In this document: one piece after another, positions 41,344 through 50,634 of the stretch
How positions within the stretch are numbered: position 1 is the stretch's first letter
How the letters are laid out: each line of letters starts with the position of its first letter
Origin: Candidatus Phyllobacterium onerii
GTDB taxonomy: Bacteria > Pseudomonadota > Alphaproteobacteria > Rhizobiales > Rhizobiaceae
Direction of reading: 5' to 3'
DNA length: 64,000 bases
Assembly (NCBI RefSeq): GCF_028331445.1
Contig: NZ_JAQMHX010000001.1
Coordinates: forward strand, 434,001 to 498,000
The notes under the pieces: model-generated
Databases searched by the model: none
What the model was told of the DNA's origin: nothing
Seen by the model: the letters and a program-made list of their open reading frames with translations, nothing else
Position numbers and translations under genes: made by a program

Positions 41344-42738
41344 TTATTGGGCCCGCAGCCCGTTCTTCGAAACGAAAGCCTCGGTGTCGGCCAGAGCCAG
41401 TTCGAAGCGATTGAAAAGTTCGTTCAGTTCATCCTCGGTGATGATCATTGGCGGGCAGAACGCGATCGTATCGCCAAGTGCACGAAGTATGGCGCCATGG
41501 CCCTCCAGGAACTTCGCAAGATTTGAACCAACGCCGTGCGCCGGATCGAAGGACCGTTTCGTGGCCTTGTCAGCAACCATCTCCACCGCCCCAACAAGTC
41601 CGCAAGAGCGAACCTCGCCAACGAGTGGATGATCTTTGACCTTGGCAAGGCGAGCTTCAAAGGTCGGAGTCAAGCCGCGAACATACTCGACAATATTCCG
41701 GCGCTGGTAAATTTCGATTGCCTTCACGCCAAGCGCGCACCCGACCGGATGCCCGCCATAAGTGAAACCATGGCCAAAACTGCCGAGCTGGGCGCTGTGG
41801 TCGACATAGGCCTGGTAGACGTCCTCGGGAACGAGCACGGCACCGAGCGGCGCATAGGCTGCGGTCAACTGCTTGGCGACGGATATGGTCGTCGGTGTCA
41901 TGCCGACGCTCTGGCTGCCCCACCAGTTGCCGGTACGGCCGAAACCGTTGATCACTTCGTCGGCGATGATCAGAATATCATGCTCGCGCAAGATCGGTTC
42001 GATGGCGGCGAAGTAGCCGGACGGCGGAATAATGACGCCGCCAGCACCCATGATCGGCTCGGCGATAAAGGCGGCAATCGTTTCCGGCCCTTCGCGTTCG
42101 ATCATATCTTTCAAGGACTTGGCAAGACGAGCCACAAACTCGACCTCGCTTTCGCCCTCGAGGCTGAAACGGTAGTGATGCGGGCAATCCGTATGCAGCA
42201 CGCGGTCCACGGGCAAGTCCCAACCCTTGTGGTTGCCGGGCAGGCCGGTCAGCGACGCGGCCATGACCGTGACGCCATGATAGGCCTTGACGCGAGAGAT
42301 GATCTTCTTCTTTTCCGGCCGGCCGAGGGCATTGTTATAGTACCAGGCAAGCTTGACCTGCGTGTCGTTTGCCTCGGAACCGGACGATGTATAGAACACC
42401 TTCGAGATTGGTACGGGCGCGATTTCCTTAAGCTTTTCAGCAAGTTCGATAGCTGGCTCCATACCCTTGCCACCGAAGAGATGGTAATAGGGCAGGGTGC
42501 GCATCTGCTCATTGGCAGCCTCGATCATCTCTTCGTCGCCGAAGCCAAGACCCGCACACCACAGGCCCGACATGCCCTCGATATATGCCTTGCCTTGCGT
42601 GTCGTAGAGGTAGACGCCTTTGCCATGCCCCATGACCAGCGGTCCGGTTTCTGCAAGTTTGTGGAGGGGAGTATAGGGGTGCAAGATCGCGTTGATATCG
42701 CGCTGCTGGACATTGGTAAGGGGATGGCCATTCGCCAT
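41344..42738 (-). CDS. Class III aminotransferase (omega-amino acid/pyruvate type)
   Basis: The 464-residue PLP enzyme has AEPIMGAGGVIIPPSGYF, IIADEVINGFGRTG (Asp binding PLP nitrogen), and the PLP lysine in SVAKQLTAAYAPLGA. Such enzymes move amino groups from diamines, beta-alanine, taurine or similar donors to pyruvate; the donor here cannot be read from sequence. I set the start at ATG 42738 (MANGHPL). It converges on the GH31 gene and is not obviously linked to its function. Confidence 0.92.
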   Translation of the reverse strand: MANGHPLTNVQQRDINAILHPYTPLHKLAETGPLVMGHGKGVYLYDTQGKAYIEGMSGLWCAGLGFGDEEMIEAANEQMRTLPYYHLFGGKGMEPAIELAEKLKEIAPVPISKVFYTSSGSEANDTQVKLAWYYNNALGRPEKKKIISRVKAYHGVTVMAASLTGLPGNHKGWDLPVDRVLHTDCPHHYRFSLEGESEVEFVARLAKSLKDMIEREGPETIAAFIAEPIMGAGGVIIPPSGYFAAIEPILREHDILIIADEVINGFGRTGNWWGSQSVGMTPTTISVAKQLTAAYAPLGAVLVPEDVYQAYVDHSAQLGSFGHGFTYGGHPVGCALGVKAIEIYQRRNIVEYVRGLTPTFEARLAKVKDHPLVGEVRSCGLVGAVEMVADKATKRSFDPAHGVGSNLAKFLEGHGAILRALGDTIAFCPPMIITEDELNELFNRFELALADTEAFVSKNGLRAQ

Positions 42739-42961
42739 TTGGTAACTCCGGCTTTGAAAGATTTGTGACCTTAGCCAGACTCGTTTGAAAGTGCAAAGCG
42801 GGGCGTCAAGAAAGCTGCCTGCAACCTCGCTAACCAAAATGTCAACGCAGGGTGCAGAAAAGCATTCCGGAATCGACTATCCTTGCATAGGAATCGCCAG
42901 GTCTTGTGTCGTTTTCGCGTATTGTTGCGCAAAAACCCTGCCGGGTTACGTTGGCGCCGCT

Positions 42962-43324
42962 TTAAGTCCGAAAACGCTTGAGGAGAGCGGCGAATTCCAT
43001 CCCGAGTTTGCTCTGCGGTGCGGTCTCGGGCTGATCCGTGGTCACGGTCAAACTTGTTCCGTCGTTGCCGAGCATCACGAATACCGTCTGGTCGGTCGTA
43101 CCGTCCGACACGGAGATGGCAGCGATCCGCTGCTGGTCGCTGTTTTCCGGCGCCCTGATATTGAAGACCACTTCGCCGTTGACAAGATCGGCTGCCTTCT
43201 GCAGCGCACCCTCAAAGCCGTCGGCGACTATATCCTGGGCACCGAGCGCAAGTTCGATTTCCACAACTTCAAGCGAAACCGCTTGGCCAGCCTCAGGCAT
43301 ATTGTCCGACCTCGTTATCTTCAT
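42962..43324 (-). CDS. Hypothetical protein (120 aa)
   Basis: This is a soluble, acidic protein without signal peptide or membrane segment, starting at ATG 43324. It reads as a beta-strand-rich protein with VVEIELALGAQDIVADGF in the N-terminal half and SKLGMEFAALLKRFR at the end. I do not recognise the family. It is divergent from the phospholipase gene at 43606, with 281 bp between them that hold a candidate Pho box. Confidence 0.6.
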   Translation of the reverse strand: MKITRSDNMPEAGQAVSLEVVEIELALGAQDIVADGFEGALQKAADLVNGEVVFNIRAPENSDQQRIAAISVSDGTTDQTVFVMLGNDGTSLTVTTDQPETAPQSKLGMEFAALLKRFRT

Positions 43325-43478
43325 GTTTGAAATGCGGTTTGCGTTCCGCCCTCTGCTTTCCCGAAACGATTGTCCAAATCAGGACGGTGATCATGTCAGT
43401 ACTGTGACACCCGATCCACTCATAAAGTGTAAACGGCTTAAATGCAGGTGGGGGTTGAACGTAATTCCATCCCGGAGT

Positions 43479-43509
43479 TGTCATCCAGATTTCATGCTCA
43501 CTCTATATG
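43479..43509 (+). promoter_or_regulatory. Candidate PhoB box and -10 upstream of phospholipase C gene 1
   Basis: TGTCAT at 43479 and TTTCAT at 43490 are two PhoB half-sites with the required 11-bp period. CTATAT at 43503 could be the -10, in the usual place for a PhoB promoter in which the box replaces the -35. A weaker pair (TGTCAG at 43394, TGACAC at 43405) has the same period. The translation start is about 100 bp downstream. Pattern match only. Confidence 0.5.
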
Positions 43510-43605
43510 TGACCGGCAGAGACAAGCATTTTGCAGACTGCACACTTTAATATTTCGTCCAAAATAATTCATAAAATCAATAATTTAGTTAAGGAAAAGA
43601 TTTCA

Positions 43606-46600
43606 ATGGAACGTCGCGATTTTATCAAGATGCTGGGTCTTGCCGGCACCAGCGCTAGTGCCTATGCCGCCTGCTCGTCCTATATGCGTGAGGCATTGGC
43701 GCAATCCACCACCATCGATGATTTGTTGAATACAGCTGCGCATTGTCAGGGCGGCTCGCTCGATGATGTGGAGCATGTGATCTTCCTCATGCAGGAAAAC
43801 CGCTCATTCGATCATTATTACGGCACTTTGCGCGGGGTGCGTGGCTTTGGCGACCCGCGGCCTTTGCGGTTGAAGAATGGCGATTCCGTGTTCAACCAGC
43901 CAAGAGCACCGCTCCTTTCGTCATTGAGCTATTGGCTCAACAGCACGAACTGGATGAGTTACACCAAAAACTGGCCGAAGGACATCAAGCCGTTCCTCAA
44001 GACGGAGATCCTTCCGATGTTTCCGACGGTAGCGCCAACGGTGACACCGTTGATCAATAAGATACCCCAGGAATTTATCGAGCGTGTGCTGCGAAGCGAC
44101 TGGGACAGCCTTCTGCCACCGGAGATGGCCGGCAAGACCATTCCGGAGCTACTGGAGGAATTGAAGGCTGGCATGCTTGCGGTGAAGTCCGAGGATATTG
44201 ACGAGAACTTTGCCGAGCTGGTGAAGGGCGTTGTTCTTTCGCTGCTGGATAACGCAATAGTAAAAGACATAGCTGCAGCAACGATGCCTGGCGGCGCGTT
44301 CGATCCGGCAACGATCAAACCGTTTCTTTCCGCTGTGGATGCTCGATCGATTGTCGGAATGCTGTTGCCCATGATTGCCAGTCTCATCGATATCGCCACC
44401 TTGAAGAAAAGCTGGCCGGCTGCGGTCGCTGTGTTGCCGTCGCTCGAGAAGGGCCTGCCAAATCTGGCGGAACTCTTCTACTGGTTGCAGGGACTGTCGA
44501 CGCAGTTCGCGGCGTCACCGTTTGTTGGCACGTTGCCGCAGGACGCCCAATCGCTACCCCCCGAAATTGCCAAATTTATTCCCAAGGACATCAAGGCCCG
44601 GTATCCAAAGCTCGTTGCCTCGCTTCAAGGCAAGGGTCACATCAAACCGTTCCAGGTGCAGCGCGGTACCGATTCCGCCGGTGAGTACAAATCGTTCGGA
44701 CTTGCACATACCTATGATGATCAGCGTGATGCCATCAATCATGGCTGGAATGATCAATGGATGCTGGCAAAGGGCGAGGATACGATGGCGCATTTTGATG
44801 TCGCCAAGGATCTCTCTTTCTATAACAAGCTAATCAACGCCTTCACTATTTGTGACAATTACCATTGTTCCACCCATACGGGGACAGATCCCAACCGCGC
44901 CCATTTTTGGACCGGAACCGCCGCGGGAAAAACAAACAACAGCTTTTTTACCGGCGGGGTCGGCCCGCGGCCCGACTGGAAAACCTATCCCGAACGATTG
45001 CAGGAACTCGGTGTCGATTGGAAAATCTACCAGAACATGCTTTCTAGCGACGGATTCTTTAACAATGGTGACGACACAACCTTAAGAGCTTTCAAAAAAT
45101 ACATGGATCCCGAAACGGATCTTTTCAAGGGTGCACTCAGTGCCAACACCGTGTTGCGCGAGCAACCGGACGTCGTTTCGGTTTTCGAAAGGGACGTTGC
45201 CGCCGGCACCTTGCCTCCAATTTCCTGGATCAGCGCTCCCGACGCGTTCTGTGAACACCCCGGCGGTATCTCGCCGCACTTTGGTGAATACTACGTCAAT
45301 GAAATACTCAAAGTGCTGGCTGCCCATCCGGAAGTGTGGAAGAAGACCGTCTTCATCATCAATTACGATGAAAATGACGGTTTCTTCGATCATGTGCCGC
45401 CGCCGTTGCCGCCGTTGCCTGCAGCAAAGGATGCTGGCAAGGTATCCGATGGCATTGTCATTTCCACGTCGTCTGATGAGAATGATTTCAACACGGAGCA
45501 TGCATGGGTGCTAACGCAGGACTTTGCCACAACGAAGTATGTACGCCATCCAGCGCTCCCCAAAGACCAACTGACCATGGGTCTCGGCTGCCGAGTGCCT
45601 TGCCTTATCATATCGCCATGGACCGTCGGCGGGCGTGTCTGCTCCGAGCTATTCGACCATACCTCGACATTGCGCTTTCTGGATACCTGGCTTGCGGCAA
45701 GGAAGAAGCATAACGAAGGGACGATATTCCCGAATATTTCATCCTGGCGTAAAGCCATTTGCGGTGACATGACCAGCGCCTTCGATTTTACCCGCAAGCT
45801 CGACACTGTCGCCAGCGAGGGCAAGACCAAGATCGATGCGGCAATTGCGGCGGCAAAGTCGGTTCCGGCGTATCGGACCAAGGCCGATCAAGCGGCCCTG
45901 ATGAAGGCTCTGCCAACGTATAAGGGGAAGGGAACCGATATCGCCGCCGACCTGGCCAAGGAAACGCGTCTGAAACAGGACCGCACGCAGGTGGAGCTTC
46001 TGCCGCTTGGCTATGATTTCAATGTGTTTGGCTCCGTCGTCGAAAAAGCTGGCAAGCCCGACAAGCTGCAGCTTTCGTTCAGGAACCGGGGCACGATCGG
46101 CGTTGCGCTCAATGTCTATTCCTATGTGAAAGCGGACGAGGATCGGGGCGCCTGGTTCTATGCGCTGACCAAGGCTGGCAAGGATGGCAAGCCTGTGGAA
46201 GTCGTTGACGCATATGACCTCATCGCACGCGGCGGCAAATATGAATTCGCCGTGCATGCACCGAATGGCTATCTGAGTGAATTCCGGGGCGATACGAACC
46301 GGACGGAGCAGCGGCTTCCGGAGGTGATCGATATACACTCGACTGACGGCGGCAAGACGGTCGAATTTGTGTTCGATAAGTGGCCGACAGCCAATGTCGG
46401 CATAAAGGCAGTCTCTGCCTATACCGGGCAGATAACCTATTTAAGTAGCGGCGCAATCAAACTTGCTTTGCCAACCGAGAATGGTTGGTACGATGTCTCT
46501 TTTATCGACAGTGACAACGCTATCGTGGCGTCAGCGGAAACAACCACCGGCTATCTGCGGCGCTATGCCGGGCATCTGGAAAACGGCAAGCTCAGCAAGA

Positions 46601-46665
46601 CCGACCCGGCCATCGGCATCCCATACGATGTGACAAAGCGGATTTACGATTGGGCCGGTGCTTAG
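43606..46665 (+). CDS. Tat-exported phosphocholine-type phospholipase C with large insertion
   Basis: The protein has 1019 residues. The start MERRDFIKMLGLAG carries a twin-arginine signal (RRDFIK). The catalytic phosphoesterase domain has MQENRSFDHYYGTLRG near residue 62, DPNRAHFWTGT and ENDGFFDHVPPP; two DUF756-type domains close the protein. These are the hallmarks of bacterial phosphocholine-specific phospholipase C/acid phosphatase. Residues about 98-343 are an extra Leu/Ala/Pro-rich, probably helical segment that is missing in the paralogue at 47351. It is followed at 66 bp by a lipoprotein gene. A Pho box may control it. Confidence 0.88.
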   Translation: MERRDFIKMLGLAGTSASAYAACSSYMREALAQSTTIDDLLNTAAHCQGGSLDDVEHVIFLMQENRSFDHYYGTLRGVRGFGDPRPLRLKNGDSVFNQPRAPLLSSLSYWLNSTNWMSYTKNWPKDIKPFLKTEILPMFPTVAPTVTPLINKIPQEFIERVLRSDWDSLLPPEMAGKTIPELLEELKAGMLAVKSEDIDENFAELVKGVVLSLLDNAIVKDIAAATMPGGAFDPATIKPFLSAVDARSIVGMLLPMIASLIDIATLKKSWPAAVAVLPSLEKGLPNLAELFYWLQGLSTQFAASPFVGTLPQDAQSLPPEIAKFIPKDIKARYPKLVASLQGKGHIKPFQVQRGTDSAGEYKSFGLAHTYDDQRDAINHGWNDQWMLAKGEDTMAHFDVAKDLSFYNKLINAFTICDNYHCSTHTGTDPNRAHFWTGTAAGKTNNSFFTGGVGPRPDWKTYPERLQELGVDWKIYQNMLSSDGFFNNGDDTTLRAFKKYMDPETDLFKGALSANTVLREQPDVVSVFERDVAAGTLPPISWISAPDAFCEHPGGISPHFGEYYVNEILKVLAAHPEVWKKTVFIINYDENDGFFDHVPPPLPPLPAAKDAGKVSDGIVISTSSDENDFNTEHAWVLTQDFATTKYVRHPALPKDQLTMGLGCRVPCLIISPWTVGGRVCSELFDHTSTLRFLDTWLAARKKHNEGTIFPNISSWRKAICGDMTSAFDFTRKLDTVASEGKTKIDAAIAAAKSVPAYRTKADQAALMKALPTYKGKGTDIAADLAKETRLKQDRTQVELLPLGYDFNVFGSVVEKAGKPDKLQLSFRNRGTIGVALNVYSYVKADEDRGAWFYALTKAGKDGKPVEVVDAYDLIARGGKYEFAVHAPNGYLSEFRGDTNRTEQRLPEVIDIHSTDGGKTVEFVFDKWPTANVGIKAVSAYTGQITYLSSGAIKLALPTENGWYDVSFIDSDNAIVASAETTTGYLRRYAGHLENGKLSKTDPAIGIPYDVTKRIYDWAGA

Positions 46666-46731
46666 CTCGAATCCGAGTGCGTTCAAATATTGATTTTTAG
46701 AATTTCAAATCTTTTACCTGGAGTATTCATT

Positions 46732-47256
46732 TTGAAAAAGAATCTATTTCTAGCATTTCCGTTGATCCTGCTTTCCGCATGTAATGGATCGGATTCGAAT
46801 TCGGACAAGATTGCCAAATCGACTTTCGATGCGGTGACGGCAGAGCTCGAGCAGGCAAACAAAGCCAAAGATGAGCTGACCAAGAAAAATCAGGAACTTG
46901 CTGGGCAACTCAGTACCGCCAATGTGACCATTGCCGGACTTACCAGCGAACGCGAGGCCAGTTTGAAGAAAATCGCAGATCTGAACACCAGCATCGAAGC
47001 TGAAAAGCAAAATTATCTGACTTTGAAGACAGATTATGATGCGCTGCAGATAAAACACCAGAATGCGCTAAGCACCGGCAAGATCGGACCTGACGGCAAG
47101 ACCGGGTTTGAAGGCGAACTCGAGGCGAAGGCGGTGGCACTGAAAATTTCCGAGGACAATCTGATCAAGATGGCATCGGAGCGCGACGCTGCAATCTTCG
47201 ATCGTGACCGGTTAAACGCGGCGCTGGCAAAGCTCGTCGAAAAGGTTTGCCAATAA
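46732..47256 (+). CDS. Coiled-coil lipoprotein with short collagen-like motif
   Basis: The 174-residue protein starts with TTG after TGGAG. MKKNLFLAFPLILLSAC gives a lipobox with Cys17. Residues about 25-110 and 130-170 are heptad-rich, charged coiled coil. Between them residues 116-130 read as five Gly-X-Y triplets (GKIGPDGKTGFEGEL). It lies between two phospholipase C genes in the same direction and may anchor or organise them; that is inference. The TTG start at 46690 upstream is possible but would put residues before the signal peptide. Confidence 0.75.
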   Translation: MKKNLFLAFPLILLSACNGSDSNSDKIAKSTFDAVTAELEQANKAKDELTKKNQELAGQLSTANVTIAGLTSEREASLKKIADLNTSIEAEKQNYLTLKTDYDALQIKHQNALSTGKIGPDGKTGFEGELEAKAVALKISEDNLIKMASERDAAIFDRDRLNAALAKLVEKVCQ

Positions 47257-47350
47257 GGTTTGCCGCAGGTCAGGCCGCGCTTGTTTGGTGCTGCCTTGGC
47301 CCTTTCACTCCCAATATCCTTTGTCGTTCAAAAAATTTCAGGTAGCCATT

Positions 47351-49646
47351 ATGGATAGACGCGATTTCATCAAGATGCTGGGCCTTGCCGGCACCAGTGC
47401 CGCCGCCTACACCGCTTGCTCGGCCTATATGCAGGAGGCGCTGGCACAATCCACAACGATCGAGGAGTTGCTGACCAGTGCTGCCGACTGCCCGGGCGGT
47501 TCGCTCAAAGATATCGAGCATGTGGTGATCCTGATGCAGGAGAACCGCTCGTTTGATCACTATTTCGGTACGCTGCGCGGGGTGCGCGGCTTTGGCGATC
47601 CGAGGCCGTTGCGGCTTCGGAACGGCAATCCGGTCTGGGAACAATCGGATGGCGCAAGACCTTACCGCCTGCCCAAGACGCAGACCCATGAATCGGGCAT
47701 CGACGGGGAAACGATCCCCGCCGATAGCGCGGGAAGTGTCTTCCTCGAGGATCCGGCGCATGATTATGGCACCGGCCTTGATGCCTGGAACGGCGGTTTG
47801 ATGGATAAGTGGAAGGAAAAAAAGGGGTACGTGGCCCTTTCTCACTACACCGAGCAGGACATCCCCCTGTTTTTCAAACTCGCGCGAAGCTTCACTTTGT
47901 GCGACGCCTATTTCTGCTCGCATAATGGAGCCACCGACCCTAACCGGAGCTTCATGTTTACTGGTACCTGCATGGGCAAGACGGCTAATAGTTATTTCAG
48001 TGGCGCCAAGGACCCCGATTGGGTTGACTGGACATCCTATCCTGAGAAGCTCAAGGAACTCGGAATCGAGTGGAAATTCTATCAGGACGGTTTGACTTGG
48101 ACGAACGATGCTTTTGCCGGAAATTATGGCGACAACACGCTTGAATATTTCAAACGATATCGCTTCGACAAGACGAAATCACCTTCAGAACAAAATCCGA
48201 TCTACGAGAAGAACCAAAGCGTCAATTCGGTGCTGCGAACGGATGCAAATGCGCTGTCGCGGTTCGAACAGGACATCCTCGACAATAAACTGCCAGAGGT
48301 GTCCTGGATCGTAGCTCCGGAGGCGTTTACCGAACATCCGAAATATCCCCCGCATTTCGGCGAGTATTATATCAATGAAATATTGCGCGCCTTCGCGGCC
48401 AACAAGAAGGTCTGGCACAAGACGCTTTTCCTGATCAATTATGATGAGAATGGCGGGTTTTTCGACCATGTTCTGCCACCCACGCCGCCTTTTGGACAGC
48501 AGTCATGGCATGACATCGCCGGGCATCACATTAACGCCAAAAGGCACTGTCAATTCTGAAACGTCGATCCAGCGCGCCGATCCGATAGGGATGGGTTCGC
48601 GCGTACCAATGCTGGTCATCTCGCCGTGGAGTGCAGGTGGCCGAGTCAATTCGGAGACTTTCGACCATACATCTGTCATTCGCTTCCTCGAAAAATGGCT
48701 GATTGCCCGGGGCAAGCAAGCCGCGGACACGCCCGTCTTTGCCAATATTTCCTCCTGGCGACGGGCCATAGCCGGCGATCTGACCAGCACGTTCGATTTC
48801 AGCCGGACGCGGACCGAAGGACTCGACAAACTCATTGCCCCGGGTGAAAAAGCGACGATCCTTACTGATGCCAACCGAACAAGCGCAAGGGCGGTGGCTG
48901 ATAGTGCCTATTTCATACCGGGGATTGCCGACGTCAAGGCCGACGCCCATGCGGGCAAGCCGATCGGCACCAAACAGGATAGAACACGCTGCGAAATCCT
49001 CCCCATTGGCTATGATTTTCAGGTCTATTTCCGCTTCGGCACGCACAGTGACGGCAAGAAGCGCGTCGAATGGGTGATCCGCAATAGAGGGCCGCTCGGA
49101 GCGGCATTTTATGTCACCCCCTATTCGAGGACGGACGCGCCATCCTGGTATTACAGCGTCGAGGGCTTGAAGCCGGGCGGAAAGCCCATCGAAGTCACGG
49201 ACTACGCCCAGATTGCAAATGGCGTCTACGAGCATGCCATTCACGGCCCCAACGGCTATCTGTTCGAGTTTTCCGGCAATTCGCTGGACGCGCAGCAAAC
49301 CCAGCTTCCGAACATCATTGAGATGAAATCGGCGGATGACGGCAAGAAGCTGCAGATCGTCTTTGAGAAATGGCAAACGGTGAGCAGTAAGCTGAAACTG
49401 ATCGATGCCTATTCGGGTACCGAACAGGCGATCGACAAGGCGAAGGAAGTCAACGGAACGACGACAGTCGAGATCGCGACAAAGGATGGCTGGTACGATG
49501 TTGCCGTTGTCGATGGCGTCAACGCCAACAATTTTCTGCGCCGCTATGCCGGGCATCTGGAAAACGGCAAGATCGGCAAGAGCGATCCGGCCATCGGCCT
49601 GGAATATGATGCGAAGAGACGGGCCTATATCGGTATGGTGGCGTAG
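47351..49646 (+). pseudogene. Second Tat-type phospholipase C gene, frameshifted
   Basis: The frame from ATG 47351 starts MDRRDFIKMLGLAG (Tat signal). It carries MQENRSFDHYFGTLRG, TDPNRSFMFTGT and ENGGFFDHVLPPTPP, then stops at 48559. The rest of the protein continues in the +1 frame from about 48500 (GMTSPGITLTPKG) to 49646, with SRVPMLVISPWSAGG and the C-terminal LRRYAGHLENGKIG. Joined, it would be about 765 residues, close to the normal family length. Both halves are otherwise free of stops, so the shift (one extra base or two missing, about 48485-48515) is recent or a sequencing error. The N-terminus is nearly identical to the paralogue at 43606. Confidence 0.8.
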
Positions 49647-49774
49647 GAAGTTCGGAACGACTGCAGGTGTGTGGTGCGCTTGTCGAGCCACATACCGCCG
49701 CCGGAAGTTCAAATGCTTGTCTCGGCGTGAAATTGCGATTAGCTGTGGCGCAGTCACCAGCAATCAGGAATCTC

Positions 49775-50572
49775 ATGCGACCGCATATTCGACGCCGCCG
49801 ATCGATTTCCGCCAGATGGTCGGTACGCATTGCGTTTCTTGGCCTCATTCTGTTTGTTCTTTCGGGGCTTGGCCATCGGTTCGAACGTATAGAAACGCCG
49901 GAGTTTCTCTGGCTGCTCGCCATTGTTGCTGGCCTCGCACTGCTGGCGTTGTTACTCAGTCTCAAGGGTTTCACCAGTGTCTGGCGCCGGGGCGATATGG
50001 GCTTTCCCAGTGCCTTTTGGGGTATGGTAATCGCGTTCGTGGTGCTGGCGCCCTTTGTCACGACGCTCTATCAGGCGTTGATGCTGCCGAGGATCTACGA
50101 CGTTTCGACCGACATCACCGATCCGCCCGAACTGTTTGCGGTAGGGCAAAGGACCGAGCGTATGAATCCCGTCGTGAATGACGAGGACAGCCGCGCGCTT
50201 CAATCCAGCGCCTACCCGCAGGTGACAGGCCGCCGCTATGATGGCTCGCCTGATCGCATTCTGACCGCAATCAACAAGGTCATTGCCGCCAATGGCTGGA
50301 CGGTTGTTGCCCAAAAAGGCGAGCCGGGCGTTGATGAGGAAATCCTGCTCGAAGTGGTGGCGCGCACCTTTTTGCTCGGTTTCACCAGCGATGCGGTTAT
50401 CCGCCTTTCCGATGAGGGCGAGACCACCTATGTCGATATGCGCTCGGTCTCCCGCTACGGCATCCACGATCTGGGCGAGAATGCCGACCGCATCACGGCA
50501 TTCATGACCGCGCTCGACGCGGAAGTGCAGAGCGCCCAGCCAGAAGAGGAAACGACCGAACCGGCGCAGTAG
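49775..50572 (+). CDS. DUF1499 domain membrane protein
   Basis: The 265-residue protein has three hydrophobic helices in the first 115 residues, then a DUF1499 domain with the typical cis-type region RRYDGSPDRILTAINK and VRLSDEG-like core. The C-terminal tail is Glu/Thr-rich. Function is unknown. I chose ATG 49775 (MRPHIRRRR) because the positive residues before the first helix fit membrane topology. It converges on the MBL hydrolase gene. Confidence 0.82.
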   Translation: MRPHIRRRRSISARWSVRIAFLGLILFVLSGLGHRFERIETPEFLWLLAIVAGLALLALLLSLKGFTSVWRRGDMGFPSAFWGMVIAFVVLAPFVTTLYQALMLPRIYDVSTDITDPPELFAVGQRTERMNPVVNDEDSRALQSSAYPQVTGRRYDGSPDRILTAINKVIAANGWTVVAQKGEPGVDEEILLEVVARTFLLGFTSDAVIRLSDEGETTYVDMRSVSRYGIHDLGENADRITAFMTALDAEVQSAQPEEETTEPAQ

Positions 50573-50588
50573 GTTGCTTCACCGCTGC

Positions 50589-50620
50589 GCTTATCTCCCC
50601 CCGCAACGGGGGAGATAAGC
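50589..50620. terminator. 13-bp perfect hairpin between convergent genes
   Basis: GCTTATCTCCCCC (50589-50601) pairs with GGGGGAGATAAGC (50608-50620) over the loop CGCAAC. The arms are a common rhizobial intergenic palindrome type and may act as a bidirectional terminator here. Confidence 0.65.
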
Positions 50621-50634
50621 GGCATCGACTGCTG

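Noticed and set aside
41536-42768. Long antisense frame (410 codons) opposite the aminotransferase
   Set aside because: The minus strand encodes an intact class III aminotransferase with all motifs; the antisense product has no domain.
48441-48560. Programmed ribosomal frameshifting in the second phospholipase gene
   Set aside because: No slippery heptamer, no downstream pseudoknot and no dual-product precedent in the family; a simple mutation or sequencing error is more likely.
48531-49763. Long antisense frame (410 codons) opposite the second phospholipase gene
   Set aside because: The sense strand encodes clear homology to the paralogue; long antisense frames arise from codon bias in GC-rich DNA.
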